DNA of 20,519 nt from JBDUDR01 sp040002845 (lineage in GTDB: Bacteria > Actinomycetota > Actinomycetes > Propionibacteriales > Nocardioidaceae), in the NCBI GenBank assembly GCA_040002845.1, contig JBDUDR010000038.1:1-20519 (forward strand), written 5' to 3'. The notes under the pieces were generated by a model. That model was given only the letters and a program-made list of their open reading frames with translations, ran no database searches and was not told where the DNA came from. This document shows positions 7,656 through 14,557 of the stretch, piece after piece. Position 1 is the first letter of the stretch. Each line of letters opens with the position of its first letter. Both the position numbers and the translations under genes were made by a program.

Positions 7656-7719
7656 GATCGACAGGCTGTGAATTGCTGTATCAGGACCGTCGGAACCAGC
7701 AAAAGTTAGCCTGTCGATC
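7656..7719. repeat. Nested inverted repeat in the 243-bp gap between the ygfZ and DUF559-type genes
   Basis: A perfect 12-bp inverted repeat (GATCGACAGGCT at 7656-7667 and AGCCTGTCGATC at 7708-7719) encloses a 40-nt interior. Inside it TTGCTG (7673-7678) and CAGCAA (7697-7702) form a second matched pair. The arms could give a long branched hairpin in RNA of either strand. It lies 41 nt after the ygfZ stop on the minus strand, so it could end that transcript, but no T-tract follows. The rest of the gap (7529-7759) holds no gene that I can support. Confidence 0.6.
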
Positions 7720-7759
7720 CGCAAAGGGAGGGCGACACGCGGACTGGCGGGCCGCGGCC

Positions 7760-8689
7760 TCAAGGGCGGGCGCGCACGTGGAGGCCGATCTCCGGGTCGA
7801 CCAGGATCTCTTGACCCGCGGCGATCCCGTCGGCCAGCAGCTCCTCCCCGGGATCGACATTCCGCTTGATCAACGCGAGGGCGATCGGCCCGAGCTCATG
7901 GTGTCGAGCCGACGACCCGACGAAGCCGACCCGACTTCCACCGGCGAGTACATCTCCGCCGCGGGCGGGTAGCCGATCGACTGAGCCGTCGAGGTGCAGC
8001 AGCACGAGCCGCCGCGGCGGACGGCCGAGCGTGTGTACGCGTGCGACCGTCTCCTGACCCCGGTAGCACCCCTTGTCCAGATGTACGGCAGACCCGATCC
8101 AGCCCGCTTCGTTCGGAATCGTCCGATGATCGGTGTCGAGCCCCAGCCGCGGCCTGCCCGAGGCGATCCGTAGGGCCTCGTATGCCCAGATGCCGGCCGG
8201 ATGGCCGATCGCGCGAGCCGCCGACTCCAGCGAGGACCTGCCCACCAGCTCGTCGCCGAGGCCCGGGCGCCACAGCACAGCCATCTCGTCGGTGACATCC
8301 GACACCTCGACACGCATCAAGAAGCGCATCTTGTCCAGCCACTCGACCAGCGCCGGTGCAGAACCGGGCTCCACATGGGCCACGAACACCGTCCCATCGT
8401 CGACTCCGGTCATCTCGTACTCGACATGACCATGCGGTGACAGCACCAGCGTCGAGGTCCACTCTCCGGGCGGCAGCTGCTCCAGGTGCTGGGTGGTCAG
8501 GGAATGCAGCCAGCCGAGGCGGTCGGCCCCCTCGACACGAACGATGCCTCGGTGCGAGAGGTCCACAAAGCCGACCCCCCCGACGAGCCTGCGCTGCTCC
8601 GCCGAGATGGACCCGTAGTGAGCGGCCACTCCTGCGTCGACACCCTCCGCCTCGACGGCACCTTGCCAGGCGAGCAGCGGGCTCCTCAT
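7760..8689 (-). CDS. ygfZ: CAF17-like 4Fe-4S cluster assembly/insertion protein YgfZ
   Basis: This 309-aa protein is a folate-binding relative of the glycine cleavage T protein that helps maintain Fe-S enzymes. The family signature K-G-C-Y-x-G-Q-E is intact (KGCYRGQE, residues 206-213, C208). The N-terminal GcvT-like fold shows VDLSHRGIVRVEGADRLGWLHSLTTQ and the C-terminal barrel ends at GLHVRARP. The ATG at 8689 overlaps the fur-family stop as ATGA, so it is translationally coupled to that regulator. The frame stays open upstream to 8833, but that part lies inside the fur-family gene and reads as Arg/Cys-rich shadow sequence. Confidence 0.93.
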   Translation of the reverse strand: MRSPLLAWQGAVEAEGVDAGVAAHYGSISAEQRRLVGGVGFVDLSHRGIVRVEGADRLGWLHSLTTQHLEQLPPGEWTSTLVLSPHGHVEYEMTGVDDGTVFVAHVEPGSAPALVEWLDKMRFLMRVEVSDVTDEMAVLWRPGLGDELVGRSSLESAARAIGHPAGIWAYEALRIASGRPRLGLDTDHRTIPNEAGWIGSAVHLDKGCYRGQETVARVHTLGRPPRRLVLLHLDGSVDRLPARGGDVLAGGSRVGFVGSSARHHELGPIALALIKRNVDPGEELLADGIAAGQEILVDPEIGLHVRARP

Positions 8690-9132
8690 GAGGTCTGCGC
8701 GCAGTCGGCGCAGGTCCCGAACACGGTGAGGTGCCCGACATCGGTGACAAACCCGCGCTCGTCCCGCAGCGTGTCGACAAGGGCAGAGACCGAGTCGGTC
8801 CCCACTTCGAAGACCCGCTTGCACTGACGGCACACCAGGTGCACGTGGTCCGGTTCGGTCGAGGAGTGGTATGTCGAAGCGCCGTGACCGAGATGTGTGT
8901 GCCTGACCAGACCGAGCTCCTCCAGTAGCTCCAGAGTGCGGTAGACCGTGGACATGTTGACGCCAGACACCCGGTCGTGGACGTACCCGAACACGTCGTC
9001 GGGAGTCGCGTGCTCCAGCTCTTGGACGGCCTCGAGCACGAGCTGACGTTGCGGGGTCAGCCGGTAGCCGTGGGCGCGCAGTGTGTCCTGCCAGGCCTCA
9101 TCGGCGGGCACGGGCGTCGGGTGCGGAGACAC
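8686..9132 (-). CDS. Fur-family metalloregulator, Nur-like
   Basis: This 148-aa repressor has the Fur winged helix (GYRLTPQRQLVLEAV; STVYRTLELLEELGLV) and a C-terminal dimerisation and metal domain. Two C-x2-C pairs (C101/C104, C141/C144) look like a structural zinc site. It resembles Streptomyces coelicolor Nur, the nickel-responsive Fur paralogue, as I remember it: HTH at 78-80 and H134 match the Ni-site histidines, and H41, H96 and H98 match three of the second-site histidines. The fourth appears replaced by proline or aspartate (PD at 94-95). The metal specificity is therefore an inference. The GTG at 9132 is 6 nt after TAGACT, so it is probably leaderless. It is coupled to ygfZ through an ATGA overlap. 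Confidence 0.88.
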   Translation of the reverse strand: MSPHPTPVPADEAWQDTLRAHGYRLTPQRQLVLEAVQELEHATPDDVFGYVHDRVSGVNMSTVYRTLELLEELGLVRHTHLGHGASTYHSSTEPDHVHLVCRQCKRVFEVGTDSVSALVDTLRDERGFVTDVGHLTVFGTCADCAQTS

Positions 9133-9138
9133 GCAGCC

Positions 9139-9144
9139 AGTCTA
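9139..9144 (-). promoter_or_regulatory. -10 box of a leaderless promoter for the Fur-family gene
   Basis: TAGACT on the minus strand is followed by 6 nt and the GTG at 9132. Its first three bases are also the TAG stop of the nitrobindin gene (9142-9144). Confidence 0.55.
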
Positions 9145-9657
9145 GTTGTCGCCCGGGGCCGCGGACACGCGCTTGAGCCTGGCCCAGATGTGGGACTGAA
9201 GTGATTGACCCATCGCGGCCATGTCGTGGGTCCACAGCAGATCGCCGTCTACCAGGCCGTACAACCGTTTGCCCGCGCGGTAGTCCTTCGCGGTCTCGGT
9301 ACGCGCGACAGCGTCGGTCGCGAGCTCGAACTTGGCGCCGTCGGCGTGGCCGTACCACACCTCGACGAAGCCGGTGGCGTGAGCCAGCACCAGCTCCAGA
9401 ATCCCATCCTCGCCCGTTCGCAGGAAGCCCGTCTCGATTGCGGACGGCTTGATCGTCTTCCCGGCGTCGTCTGTCAAGAACGCACGACTGAGGTAGTGGA
9501 AGAACGGTCGTCCGTCATGGGCGAACAGGACCTCTTGGCGGAAGGAGAACCTCTCGATGGTGGGGTAGTCACCGTGACCGTTCCCCTCCCAGCGGCCGAG
9601 CAACCAGGCCACGGGCGCACACAGCGGATGCAGATCCTCGGGGACCTCGAACGGCAT
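9142..9657 (-). CDS. Nitrobindin-family heme-binding beta-barrel protein
   Basis: This 171-aa protein matches the nitrobindin/THAP4-C/FABP-like family, which includes M. tuberculosis Rv2717c and the related Rv0813c. The hallmark G-x-W-x-G-x-G is GRWEGNG (residues 21-27). The proximal heme histidine is expected in SHIWARLKR (H156). Members bind ferric heme in a ten-stranded barrel and isomerise peroxynitrite or bind NO. The ATG at 9657 lies 6 nt after the stop of a 30-codon membrane-peptide ORF, so it is probably co-transcribed and coupled with it. The TAG stop lies inside the -10 box of the next gene. Confidence 0.9.
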   Translation of the reverse strand: MPFEVPEDLHPLCAPVAWLLGRWEGNGHGDYPTIERFSFRQEVLFAHDGRPFFHYLSRAFLTDDAGKTIKPSAIETGFLRTGEDGILELVLAHATGFVEVWYGHADGAKFELATDAVARTETAKDYRAGKRLYGLVDGDLLWTHDMAAMGQSLQSHIWARLKRVSAAPGDN

Positions 9658-9663
9658 CGCGGC

Positions 9664-9756
9664 TCAGGCCCTGAGCAGCCGGTAGATGACGAACAGGCAA
9701 GCCCCTGCGATCAACAGCCCGGGCAGCACGAGCGCAAGGACGAAGATGTACTCCAC
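9664..9756 (-). CDS. Small 30-aa single-pass membrane protein
   Basis: The ORF begins with a GTG at 9756. It encodes a short acidic N-terminus (VEY), one strongly hydrophobic segment (FVLALVLPGLLIAGACLFVI) and a basic end YRLLRA. This suggests a single transmembrane helix with its C-terminus in the cytoplasm by the positive-inside rule. TACGAT (9764-9769) lies 7 nt upstream, which fits a leaderless start. It ends 6 nt before the nitrobindin ATG. The frame stays open further upstream, but that part is Arg/Cys-rich and runs past the promoter. I do not recognise a family. The hydrophobic pattern, promoter position and tight spacing support a real gene, possibly one whose translation sets nitrobindin expression. 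Confidence 0.65.
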   Translation of the reverse strand: MEYIFVLALVLPGLLIAGACLFVIYRLLRA

Positions 9757-9763
9757 GTCGACG

Positions 9764-9769
9764 ATCGTA
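9764..9769 (-). promoter_or_regulatory. -10 box for the small membrane protein and nitrobindin operon
   Basis: TACGAT on the minus strand is followed by 7 nt and the GTG at 9756. It fits TANNNT exactly and has the spacing of the other leaderless starts here. Confidence 0.5.
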
Positions 9770-9783
9770 GCTGTCAGGGGTCT

Positions 9784-9803
9784 CGCGCACTGGGACGTGC
9801 GCG
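9784..9803 (-). terminator. Hairpin downstream of the BKACE gene
   Basis: CGCGCAC (9784-9790) and GTGCGCG (9797-9803) form a perfect 7-bp GC stem around a 6-nt loop. It begins 14 nt after the BKACE stop codon on the minus strand. No T-run follows, so it is an actinobacterial-style non-canonical terminator at best. Confidence 0.5.
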
Positions 9804-9817
9804 CTCCCCGACGCAGC

Positions 9818-10645
9818 CTAGGCGGCCCGCACCTGGAGCAGTTCCCGCACCTCATCGGTGCTCATCGCCGGACGCTGGACGAACTCGGCCAACCCCGCGG
9901 CGCGCGCAACCAACTGGTCGTTGTGTTCCACCGGTACGCCCCTAGCGAGCGTCAGCACGTCCTCCATCCCGACGCGCAGGTGGCCGCCCTTGGACAGCGC
10001 CGCCAGCGCGACCGGCAGCGTCGAGCGCCCGATGCCCGTAGCGGACCAGGATGTGACTGCAGCAGGCAACGAGTTGACGCAGGCGACCAGCGCATCGGCG
10101 GTGCCGGGCATCCCGCCGGGCACCCCCATTACCAGGTCACAGTGCACGCGGCCGCCGTACGGAAGGCCGAACGCATCCAGCAGGCGATGCAGAGCCGCCA
10201 CCTGTCCAAGGTCGAACAGCTCGAACTCCGGAACAACCTGGCGCTCCTGGGTGAGCTGGTAGAGCTCCGTGACGAACGGCCACGGATTCATGAACACCTC
10301 GTCGCCGAAGTTGACTGTGCCAAGGGTCAGCGAGCAGGAGTCGGGTTGGGCATCCAGCACGCGCAGCCGTTCGTCGAACGGATCCGTCACGGCCCCGCCG
10401 GTCGACAGCTGCACCACCAGCGTCGTCTGCTCGCGCAACGCAGTGACCGTGTCACGCAACCGCGACAGCTCCAGTGTCGGTCGATGCTCGTCATCGCGGA
10501 TGTGCACGTGAATCATCCCCGCACCGCAGGCTTCGCACCCCTTCGCGGTCTCCACGAGCTCCGCCAGCGTGGTCGGAAGCTGCGGGCAGTCGCCCTTGGA
10601 GGTCTCCGCACCGGTTGGCGCGACGGTGATCAATGTCCCTGTCAT
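9818..10645 (-). CDS. BKACE family (DUF849) beta-keto acid cleavage enzyme
   Basis: This 275-aa TIM-barrel enzyme would condense a beta-keto acid with acetyl-CoA to give acetoacetate and a CoA ester, as in the lysine-fermentation enzyme Kce. The metal ligands are visible: HVHIRDD (H46, H48) and GMED (E228), with the neighbouring R224 and D229. PEFELFD (E142) is the other conserved active-site block. The family acts on several beta-keto acids and the substrate cannot be told from these motifs. The ATG at 10645 is 6 nt after CACGAT. It is divergent from dtd, and an inverted repeat overlaps its start region. It is followed by a hairpin. No pathway partners are adjacent. Confidence 0.85.
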   Translation of the reverse strand: MTGTLITVAPTGAETSKGDCPQLPTTLAELVETAKGCEACGAGMIHVHIRDDEHRPTLELSRLRDTVTALREQTTLVVQLSTGGAVTDPFDERLRVLDAQPDSCSLTLGTVNFGDEVFMNPWPFVTELYQLTQERQVVPEFELFDLGQVAALHRLLDAFGLPYGGRVHCDLVMGVPGGMPGTADALVACVNSLPAAVTSWSATGIGRSTLPVALAALSKGGHLRVGMEDVLTLARGVPVEHNDQLVARAAGLAEFVQRPAMSTDEVRELLQVRAA

Positions 10646-10671
10646 GCCCGCATCGTGCCAGACTGCGGGCA
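10645..10671. promoter_or_regulatory. Inverted repeat at the BKACE start and -10 region (possible operator)
   Basis: TGCCCGCA (10645-10652) and TGCGGGCA (10664-10671) are perfect 8-bp inverted arms separated by 11 bp. They enclose the presumed -10 CACGAT (minus strand, 10652-10657). A second pair, CGACGGT (10621-10627) and ACCGTCG (10673-10679), lies outside but is off-centre. The site could bind a dimeric repressor of the BKACE gene. No regulator gene is adjacent. Confidence 0.4.
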
Positions 10672-10703
10672 GACCGTCGATGCCTCGTGAGGAAGATCTT
10701 TCG

Positions 10704-11129
10704 ATGAGAGCCGTGGTCCAACGTGTTTCTCAGGCCAGCGTGACCGTCGACGGGAAAGTCGTCGGCCAGATATCGCAGGCGGGCCTGCTTGTCCTGCTGG
10801 GAGTCACACACACCGACACCGCCACGGACGCCGCAGATCTTGCCCGCAAGATCTGGCAGCTGCGCATCATGCGTGAGGAGCTGTCGGCCAGCCAACTCGA
10901 TGCTCCGATCCTGGTGATCAGCCAGTTCACGTTGTACGCAGACACTCGCAAGGGGCGGCGACCCTCCTGGTCGAAGGCGGCTCCAGCGACGATCTCCGAG
11001 CCCCGCTATGACGAGTTCTGCCAGGAGCTGCGGGTTCTGGGGGCAGACGTCTCGACCGGGATCTTTGGGGCAAGCATGAACGTTGCACTGGTGAACGACG
11101 GCCCCATGACGCTTGTCGTCGAGACCTAG
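10704..11129 (+). CDS. dtd: D-aminoacyl-tRNA deacylase
   Basis: DTD hydrolyses D-aminoacyl-tRNA (and glycyl-tRNA-Ala), keeping D-amino acids out of protein. The 141-aa sequence begins MRAVVQRVSQASVTVDG, typical of the family. The catalytic blocks are SQFTLYADTRKGRRPSW (residues 73-89) and NDGPMT (131-136), which carries the Gly-cisPro motif. The middle lacks the G-x-MN-x-S segment found in E. coli DTD and has SASQLDAPIL instead; I recall the same form in mycobacterial DTD, so it is a clade trait. The ATG at 10704 has a good ribosome binding site (GAGGAAG, 8 nt upstream). The longer frame from 10569 overlaps the divergent BKACE gene and is unlikely. Confidence 0.95.
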   Translation: MRAVVQRVSQASVTVDGKVVGQISQAGLLVLLGVTHTDTATDAADLARKIWQLRIMREELSASQLDAPILVISQFTLYADTRKGRRPSWSKAAPATISEPRYDEFCQELRVLGADVSTGIFGASMNVALVNDGPMTLVVET

Positions 11130-11132
11130 ATC

Positions 11133-11156
11133 GCCTGCGCGTTTGCGCGAGCAGGC
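11133..11156 (+). terminator. Hairpin downstream of dtd
   Basis: GCCTGC (11133-11138) and GCAGGC (11151-11156) form a 6-bp stem; GC pairs inside it extend the stem past one mismatch. It starts 4 nt after the dtd stop. There is no T-tract. The remaining gap to 11271 holds the leader of the LCP gene. Confidence 0.45.
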
Positions 11157-11271
11157 TCATAACAGTGCACACGCAACGTGACCTGAGCTGCCACAGGCCA
11201 GGTGGCGCTCGATTTCGGGTTCCGCGCCAGTTTCGGTCACAATGTAGGGCACTCGAATTTTCAGGAGAACG

Positions 11272-12471
11272 ATGTCGACACGGGACGGCGGCCCCACGGC
11301 CGGGGGCGAATCCTCCCCGCAGTCCCACGATGGCGATCCGACCCCTGACAAGACCCCAGCGGCCGCGGATCCCCAGCCCACGGGAGCGGGTGATCCAGCG
11401 GACCGCCTCCCGGGTTGGCGTCGCACCGACAAGAAGCGCCAGTTCGTCTCGCAGCACCGCGCGCTGGTGGCGCTGGTAGCCCTGGTCGCGCTGCTGCTGG
11501 CCGGCTGCGGCGGGTGGCTTTACTACCTCAACTACCAGTTCGGCAACGTCCAGCGTGTCGACGCGTCTCCGAAGGGCCACCGTCCACCGAAGACGGAGAC
11601 CGGGGCGCTCAACATCCTGCTGGGCGGCAGCGACAACGGCGCCGACGGCTCGAGCATCTCCGCGGATGTCAAGAACAACACCTGGGTGCCTGGTGAGCAC
11701 AGGTCAGACACGATCATGATCCTGCACATCACCGAGGACCGCCAACACGCCTACCTGATCTCGATCCCGCGCGACTCGTACGTCGAAATCGTCGACGGGA
11801 ACGGAAAGGCTCGCGGCAAGGACAAGATCAACGCTGCTTTCTCGCTGTACGGCCCGGCCGGATACGTCGCCACCATCGAGCACCTCACCGGGCTGCGCAT
11901 GGATCATCTGGCGATCATCGACTGGCACGGCTTCAAGGACCTCACCACCGCGCTCGGCGGAGTGACTGTCTACATTCCCAAGACGTTCTACGACGACAGC
12001 CAGAAGATCACCTGGACCAAGGGCTACCAGAGCCTCGAAGGCAAGCTTGCCCTGCAGTACGTACGCACTCGGCACGGTCTGCCAGGTGGTGACTTCGACC
12101 GGATAAAGCGGCAGCAGAACTTCCTTCGTGAGCTGATGAAGAAGACGCTCTCGGATGGCACCATGAGCAACCCGATCAAGCTGACCAATGTGCTCAAGGC
12201 GATCACCAGCAACCTGACGGTCGATGACGAGTTCAGCAGCGGCGAGATGCGCAGCCTCGCGCTGTCCATGCGCGGTCTCACCTCCGATGACGTCACCTTC
12301 CTGACTGCGCCATGGTCGGGTTACGGCACCACCTCGGACGGTCAGAGCATCGTCGAGCTGAACACGAAGGAGTGCCACGCACTCTGGAAGGCGATCGGCG
12401 ACGACGACATCCAGTCGTACATCGACAAGTACGGCGGCGACACGCTCGGCAAGGCGCAGAACGTCAACTAA
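11272..12471 (+). CDS. LCP (LytR-CpsA-Psr) family cell-wall glycopolymer ligase
   Basis: This 399-aa type II membrane protein transfers polyprenyl-linked glycopolymers to peptidoglycan. A 60-residue Pro/Asp-rich cytoplasmic tail precedes one membrane helix (about 65-86). The extracellular LCP domain follows: NILLGGSDN (D121), HRSDTIMILHI (R144), ISIPRDSYVEI (R167), KINAAFSLYGP and YVRTRHGLPGGDFDRIKRQQNFL (R265, R267). These Arg and Asp residues bind the pyrophosphate and metal in known LCP structures. There is no C-terminal LytR_C domain. The ATG at 11272 has a TCAGGAGAA ribosome binding site. It is convergent with the discoidin-like gene, 15 bp between stops. The glycopolymer is unknown. Confidence 0.94.
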   Translation: MSTRDGGPTAGGESSPQSHDGDPTPDKTPAAADPQPTGAGDPADRLPGWRRTDKKRQFVSQHRALVALVALVALLLAGCGGWLYYLNYQFGNVQRVDASPKGHRPPKTETGALNILLGGSDNGADGSSISADVKNNTWVPGEHRSDTIMILHITEDRQHAYLISIPRDSYVEIVDGNGKARGKDKINAAFSLYGPAGYVATIEHLTGLRMDHLAIIDWHGFKDLTTALGGVTVYIPKTFYDDSQKITWTKGYQSLEGKLALQYVRTRHGLPGGDFDRIKRQQNFLRELMKKTLSDGTMSNPIKLTNVLKAITSNLTVDDEFSSGEMRSLALSMRGLTSDDVTFLTAPWSGYGTTSDGQSIVELNTKECHALWKAIGDDDIQSYIDKYGGDTLGKAQNVN

Positions 12472-12486
12472 CCGCTGGCGTGGGAG

Positions 12487-13350
12487 TCAGCTCGCCGTCG
12501 CGAGCTCTACGGCGCTGATCGCGACCGTGTCACGCGAGCCGGGCACGCTGTCGAGGATCTCCAGTGTCACGCGGTCCGAGGTGACCTTCGGGATGCGCAG
12601 CGTCTGCAGCCTGCGCGACTTCGGGTCGGTTGACAGTGTCTGCTCGATCCAGTTCCCGCCACCGAATGTCCAGCGGACCTTCGAGATACGCCGGTTCTCG
12701 GCGTACCGGTCGATGTGATCGTAGGGATCGGTCTTTGCGTACCCAGGGATCAGGCCCACTGCCACGATCGTGGTCGGGTCACCGAGCAGCAGGCTCAACG
12801 TCACACCGCGTCCGTCACCGTCGCAGCGCCACGCCGTGGTGGGGTCATCGTCGAGCATGTTGCCGGCACGGTAGGTGACCGTATTGCCGCCACCGTCGAC
12901 CCCCGGGCTCGCGACGCATGTCGCCGACGTGTTGACGACGTGGACCGGAGCCAGGGCGCCTGCATAGGGCGCTCCGGTGAGTTCGCCCCCACCCGGCTGG
13001 TTCCCGGTGTGGGTGTCCGTCGGAGAAGGAGAGGCAGACGAGGAGCTGGAGTCGGTCGGCGACTCGGCCCCGCCGCCCAAGGAGCGCTTGCCCAGCGCGG
13101 CCGCTGCCAGGCTGTCCGGCAGGGTGGCAGCGCTCGCGGCGCGGCCGCCGGACGCCGGCGAATCGGACCCGTTCCCCACGCTGACGACGGCACCGATGGA
13201 GAACGCCAGCACGACGACGAGTGTGCAGGCCGCGCCGATCAGGATCCCGACCGGCTGACGTCTGTCGGCGACGTGGGTCGGACTTGCTGTCAGCAGCGTG
13301 TCCAGACCGACGTCGTCCTCAGGTTCGGACTCGCCTCTGTGTGAAGACAT
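12487..13350 (-). CDS. Membrane-anchored protein with a C-terminal discoidin-like (NADase-type glycan-binding) domain
   Basis: This 287-aa protein has a charged cytoplasmic tail, one membrane helix (about 34-57) and a Ser/Thr/Pro/Gly-rich stalk (60-125). The extracellular domain (about 138-287) reads as a discoidin-like fold: TYRAGNMLDDDPTTAWRCDG, VGLIPGYAKTDPYD and ENRRISKVRWTFGGG. I associate this pattern with the NADase-type glycan-binding domain of actinobacterial surface proteins. Two cysteines (in ATCVAS and WRCDG) could form a disulfide outside the cell. TATCGT lies 8 nt before the ATG at 13350. A role in binding cell-wall carbohydrate near the LCP ligase is only inference from position; they are convergent rather than one operon. 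Confidence 0.8.
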   Translation of the reverse strand: MSSHRGESEPEDDVGLDTLLTASPTHVADRRQPVGILIGAACTLVVVLAFSIGAVVSVGNGSDSPASGGRAASAATLPDSLAAAALGKRSLGGGAESPTDSSSSSASPSPTDTHTGNQPGGGELTGAPYAGALAPVHVVNTSATCVASPGVDGGGNTVTYRAGNMLDDDPTTAWRCDGDGRGVTLSLLLGDPTTIVAVGLIPGYAKTDPYDHIDRYAENRRISKVRWTFGGGNWIEQTLSTDPKSRRLQTLRIPKVTSDRVTLEILDSVPGSRDTVAISAVELATAS

Positions 13351-13358
13351 CGCGGCAC

Positions 13359-13364
13359 ACGATA
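13359..13364 (-). promoter_or_regulatory. -10 box for the discoidin-like protein gene
   Basis: TATCGT on the minus strand is followed by 8 nt and the ATG at 13350, with no Shine-Dalgarno sequence. It lies in the 27-bp gap after the sseC-like stop, so it separates this gene from the sulfur operon. Confidence 0.45.
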
Positions 13365-13377
13365 GCCGCCAGGGTGC

Positions 13378-13674
13378 TCAGACCGCGATGCCTACCTCGG
13401 CGATCGACCCCCTCGCAGCGACCACCGTCCGGTCGACCGGAGCAGTCTTCGGAGCGAGGGTACGCAGGGTCCACTGTCCGGGCCCGGCGAAGAAGCGGAA
13501 CTCGCCCGCCGCTGAGGTCGGAACCTCCGCCGTGAACTCGCCAGACCCGTCGAGCAGCCGCACATAGGCGCCTCTGACCGGCCGGTCGTCCCGCGTCACC
13601 ACGCCCTGGATGATTGCCTCTTTCGAGACGTCGACCCCATCAAGCGCCACTCCACCCTCAGGTGCAACACACAT
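13378..13674 (-). CDS. sseC: DUF1416 family protein, SseC-like
   Basis: This 98-aa protein matches DUF1416, known as SseC1/SseC2 in M. tuberculosis, where it follows the thiosulfate sulfurtransferase CysA2/CysA3. The family start MCVAPEGGVALDGVDVSKEA is intact. It is followed by an Ig/carboxypeptidase-regulatory-like beta fold: IQGVVTRDDRPVRGAYVRLLD, GEFTAEVPTSAAGEFRFFA, GQWTLRTLA. The function is unknown; it is thought to work with the rhodanese. I start at the ATG at 13674, which has GAGAGGA 9-10 nt upstream and lies 34 bp after the rhodanese stop. The longer frame to 13728 overlaps the rhodanese and lacks conservation. Confidence 0.9.
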   Translation of the reverse strand: MCVAPEGGVALDGVDVSKEAIIQGVVTRDDRPVRGAYVRLLDGSGEFTAEVPTSAAGEFRFFAGPGQWTLRTLAPKTAPVDRTVVAARGSIAEVGIAV

Positions 13675-13708
13675 TGTTTGCCCGTCCTCTCGGTTGGATT
13701 GAGGCGGA

Positions 13709-14557
13709 TCAGGCCGCGCCCGGCTCATCGCCGAGTGCGACGGGCACGCCGACCAAGGAGCCGTACTCGGTCCACGAACCGTCGTAGTTCTTCACCCTGG
13801 GCTGATCCAGCAGCTCGTGAAGCACGAACCAGGTGTGTGCCGATCGCTCGCCGATCCGGCAGTACGCGATGGTGTCCTTGCCGAAGTCGACGCCCGCCTC
13901 TGTATAGAGCGAGGTGAGCTCCCCGTCGGAGCGGAACGTTCCGTCGTCGTTGGCTGCCTTGCTCCACGGGATGTTCGCCGCGGTCGGGATGTGCCCGGCA
14001 CGCTGCGCCTGCTCCTGCGGCAGGTGAGCCGGCGCCAGCAGGCGCCCGGCGTACTCATCTGGACTGCGCACGTCGACCAGGTTGAGTGTGCCGATGGCGG
14101 CGATCGCCTCGTCGCGGAAAGCCCGGATCGAGAGGTCAGGGTCCTGCGCCGAGTAGGCAGTCTTCGCCCGTTCGGGCGCCTCGTCGACCAGCTCGCGGCT
14201 GTCGAGCTCCCACTTCTTGCGGCCGCCGTCGAGCAGCTTCACGTCCTGGTGCCCGTACAGCTTGAAGTACCAGAACGCGTACGCGGCGAACCAGTTGTTG
14301 TTGCCGCCGTAGAGCACGACGGTGTCGTCGTTGCTCACCCCGCGACTCGACAGCAGTTGCGAGAACCGGTCCTTGTTGACGAAGTCCCGGCGAACGGGGT
14401 CTTGCAGGTCGGCTTTCCAGTCCAGTCTGATGGCGTTGCGAATGTGTCCCTTGTCATAGGCACTCGTGTCCTCGTCGACCTCGACGAGCACTGTCGATGG
14501 GTCGTCGAGATGCTGCTCGACCCAGTCGGCGTCGACGAGCACGGCATGGCGGCTCAT
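13709..14557 (-). CDS. Thiosulfate sulfurtransferase (rhodanese), CysA2/SseA type
   Basis: This 282-aa two-domain rhodanese would transfer sulfane sulfur from thiosulfate (or another donor) to an acceptor thiol. The N-terminal domain is the inactive one (VLVEVDEDTSAYDKGHIRNAIRLDW, residues 23-47). The catalytic C-terminal domain has YCRIGERSAHTWFVL with C233, the motif seen in mycobacterial CysA2/CysA3. HLPQEQAQRAGHIPTAANIPW and KNYDGSWTEYGSLVGVPV are further family blocks. The ATG at 14557 has an excellent ribosome binding site (GGAGGTAAC) and overlaps the DUF4395 stop as ATGA. It is co-transcribed with DUF4395 upstream and sseC downstream, under the Cys-rich leader at 15169-15264. Confidence 0.95.
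   Translation of the reverse strand: MSRHAVLVDADWVEQHLDDPSTVLVEVDEDTSAYDKGHIRNAIRLDWKADLQDPVRRDFVNKDRFSQLLSSRGVSNDDTVVLYGGNNNWFAAYAFWYFKLYGHQDVKLLDGGRKKWELDSRELVDEAPERAKTAYSAQDPDLSIRAFRDEAIAAIGTLNLVDVRSPDEYAGRLLAPAHLPQEQAQRAGHIPTAANIPWSKAANDDGTFRSDGELTSLYTEAGVDFGKDTIAYCRIGERSAHTWFVLHELLDQPRVKNYDGSWTEYGSLVGVPVALGDEPGAA

Noticed and set aside
7656..7719. Integron attC site
   Set aside because: The arms do not carry the GTTRRRY/RYYYAAC core sites, and there is no integrase or gene cassette.
9205..10690. Long + strand frames opposite nitrobindin and the BKACE gene
   Set aside because: They are shadows of the minus-strand genes, with Gln/Arg-rich composition and no domain.
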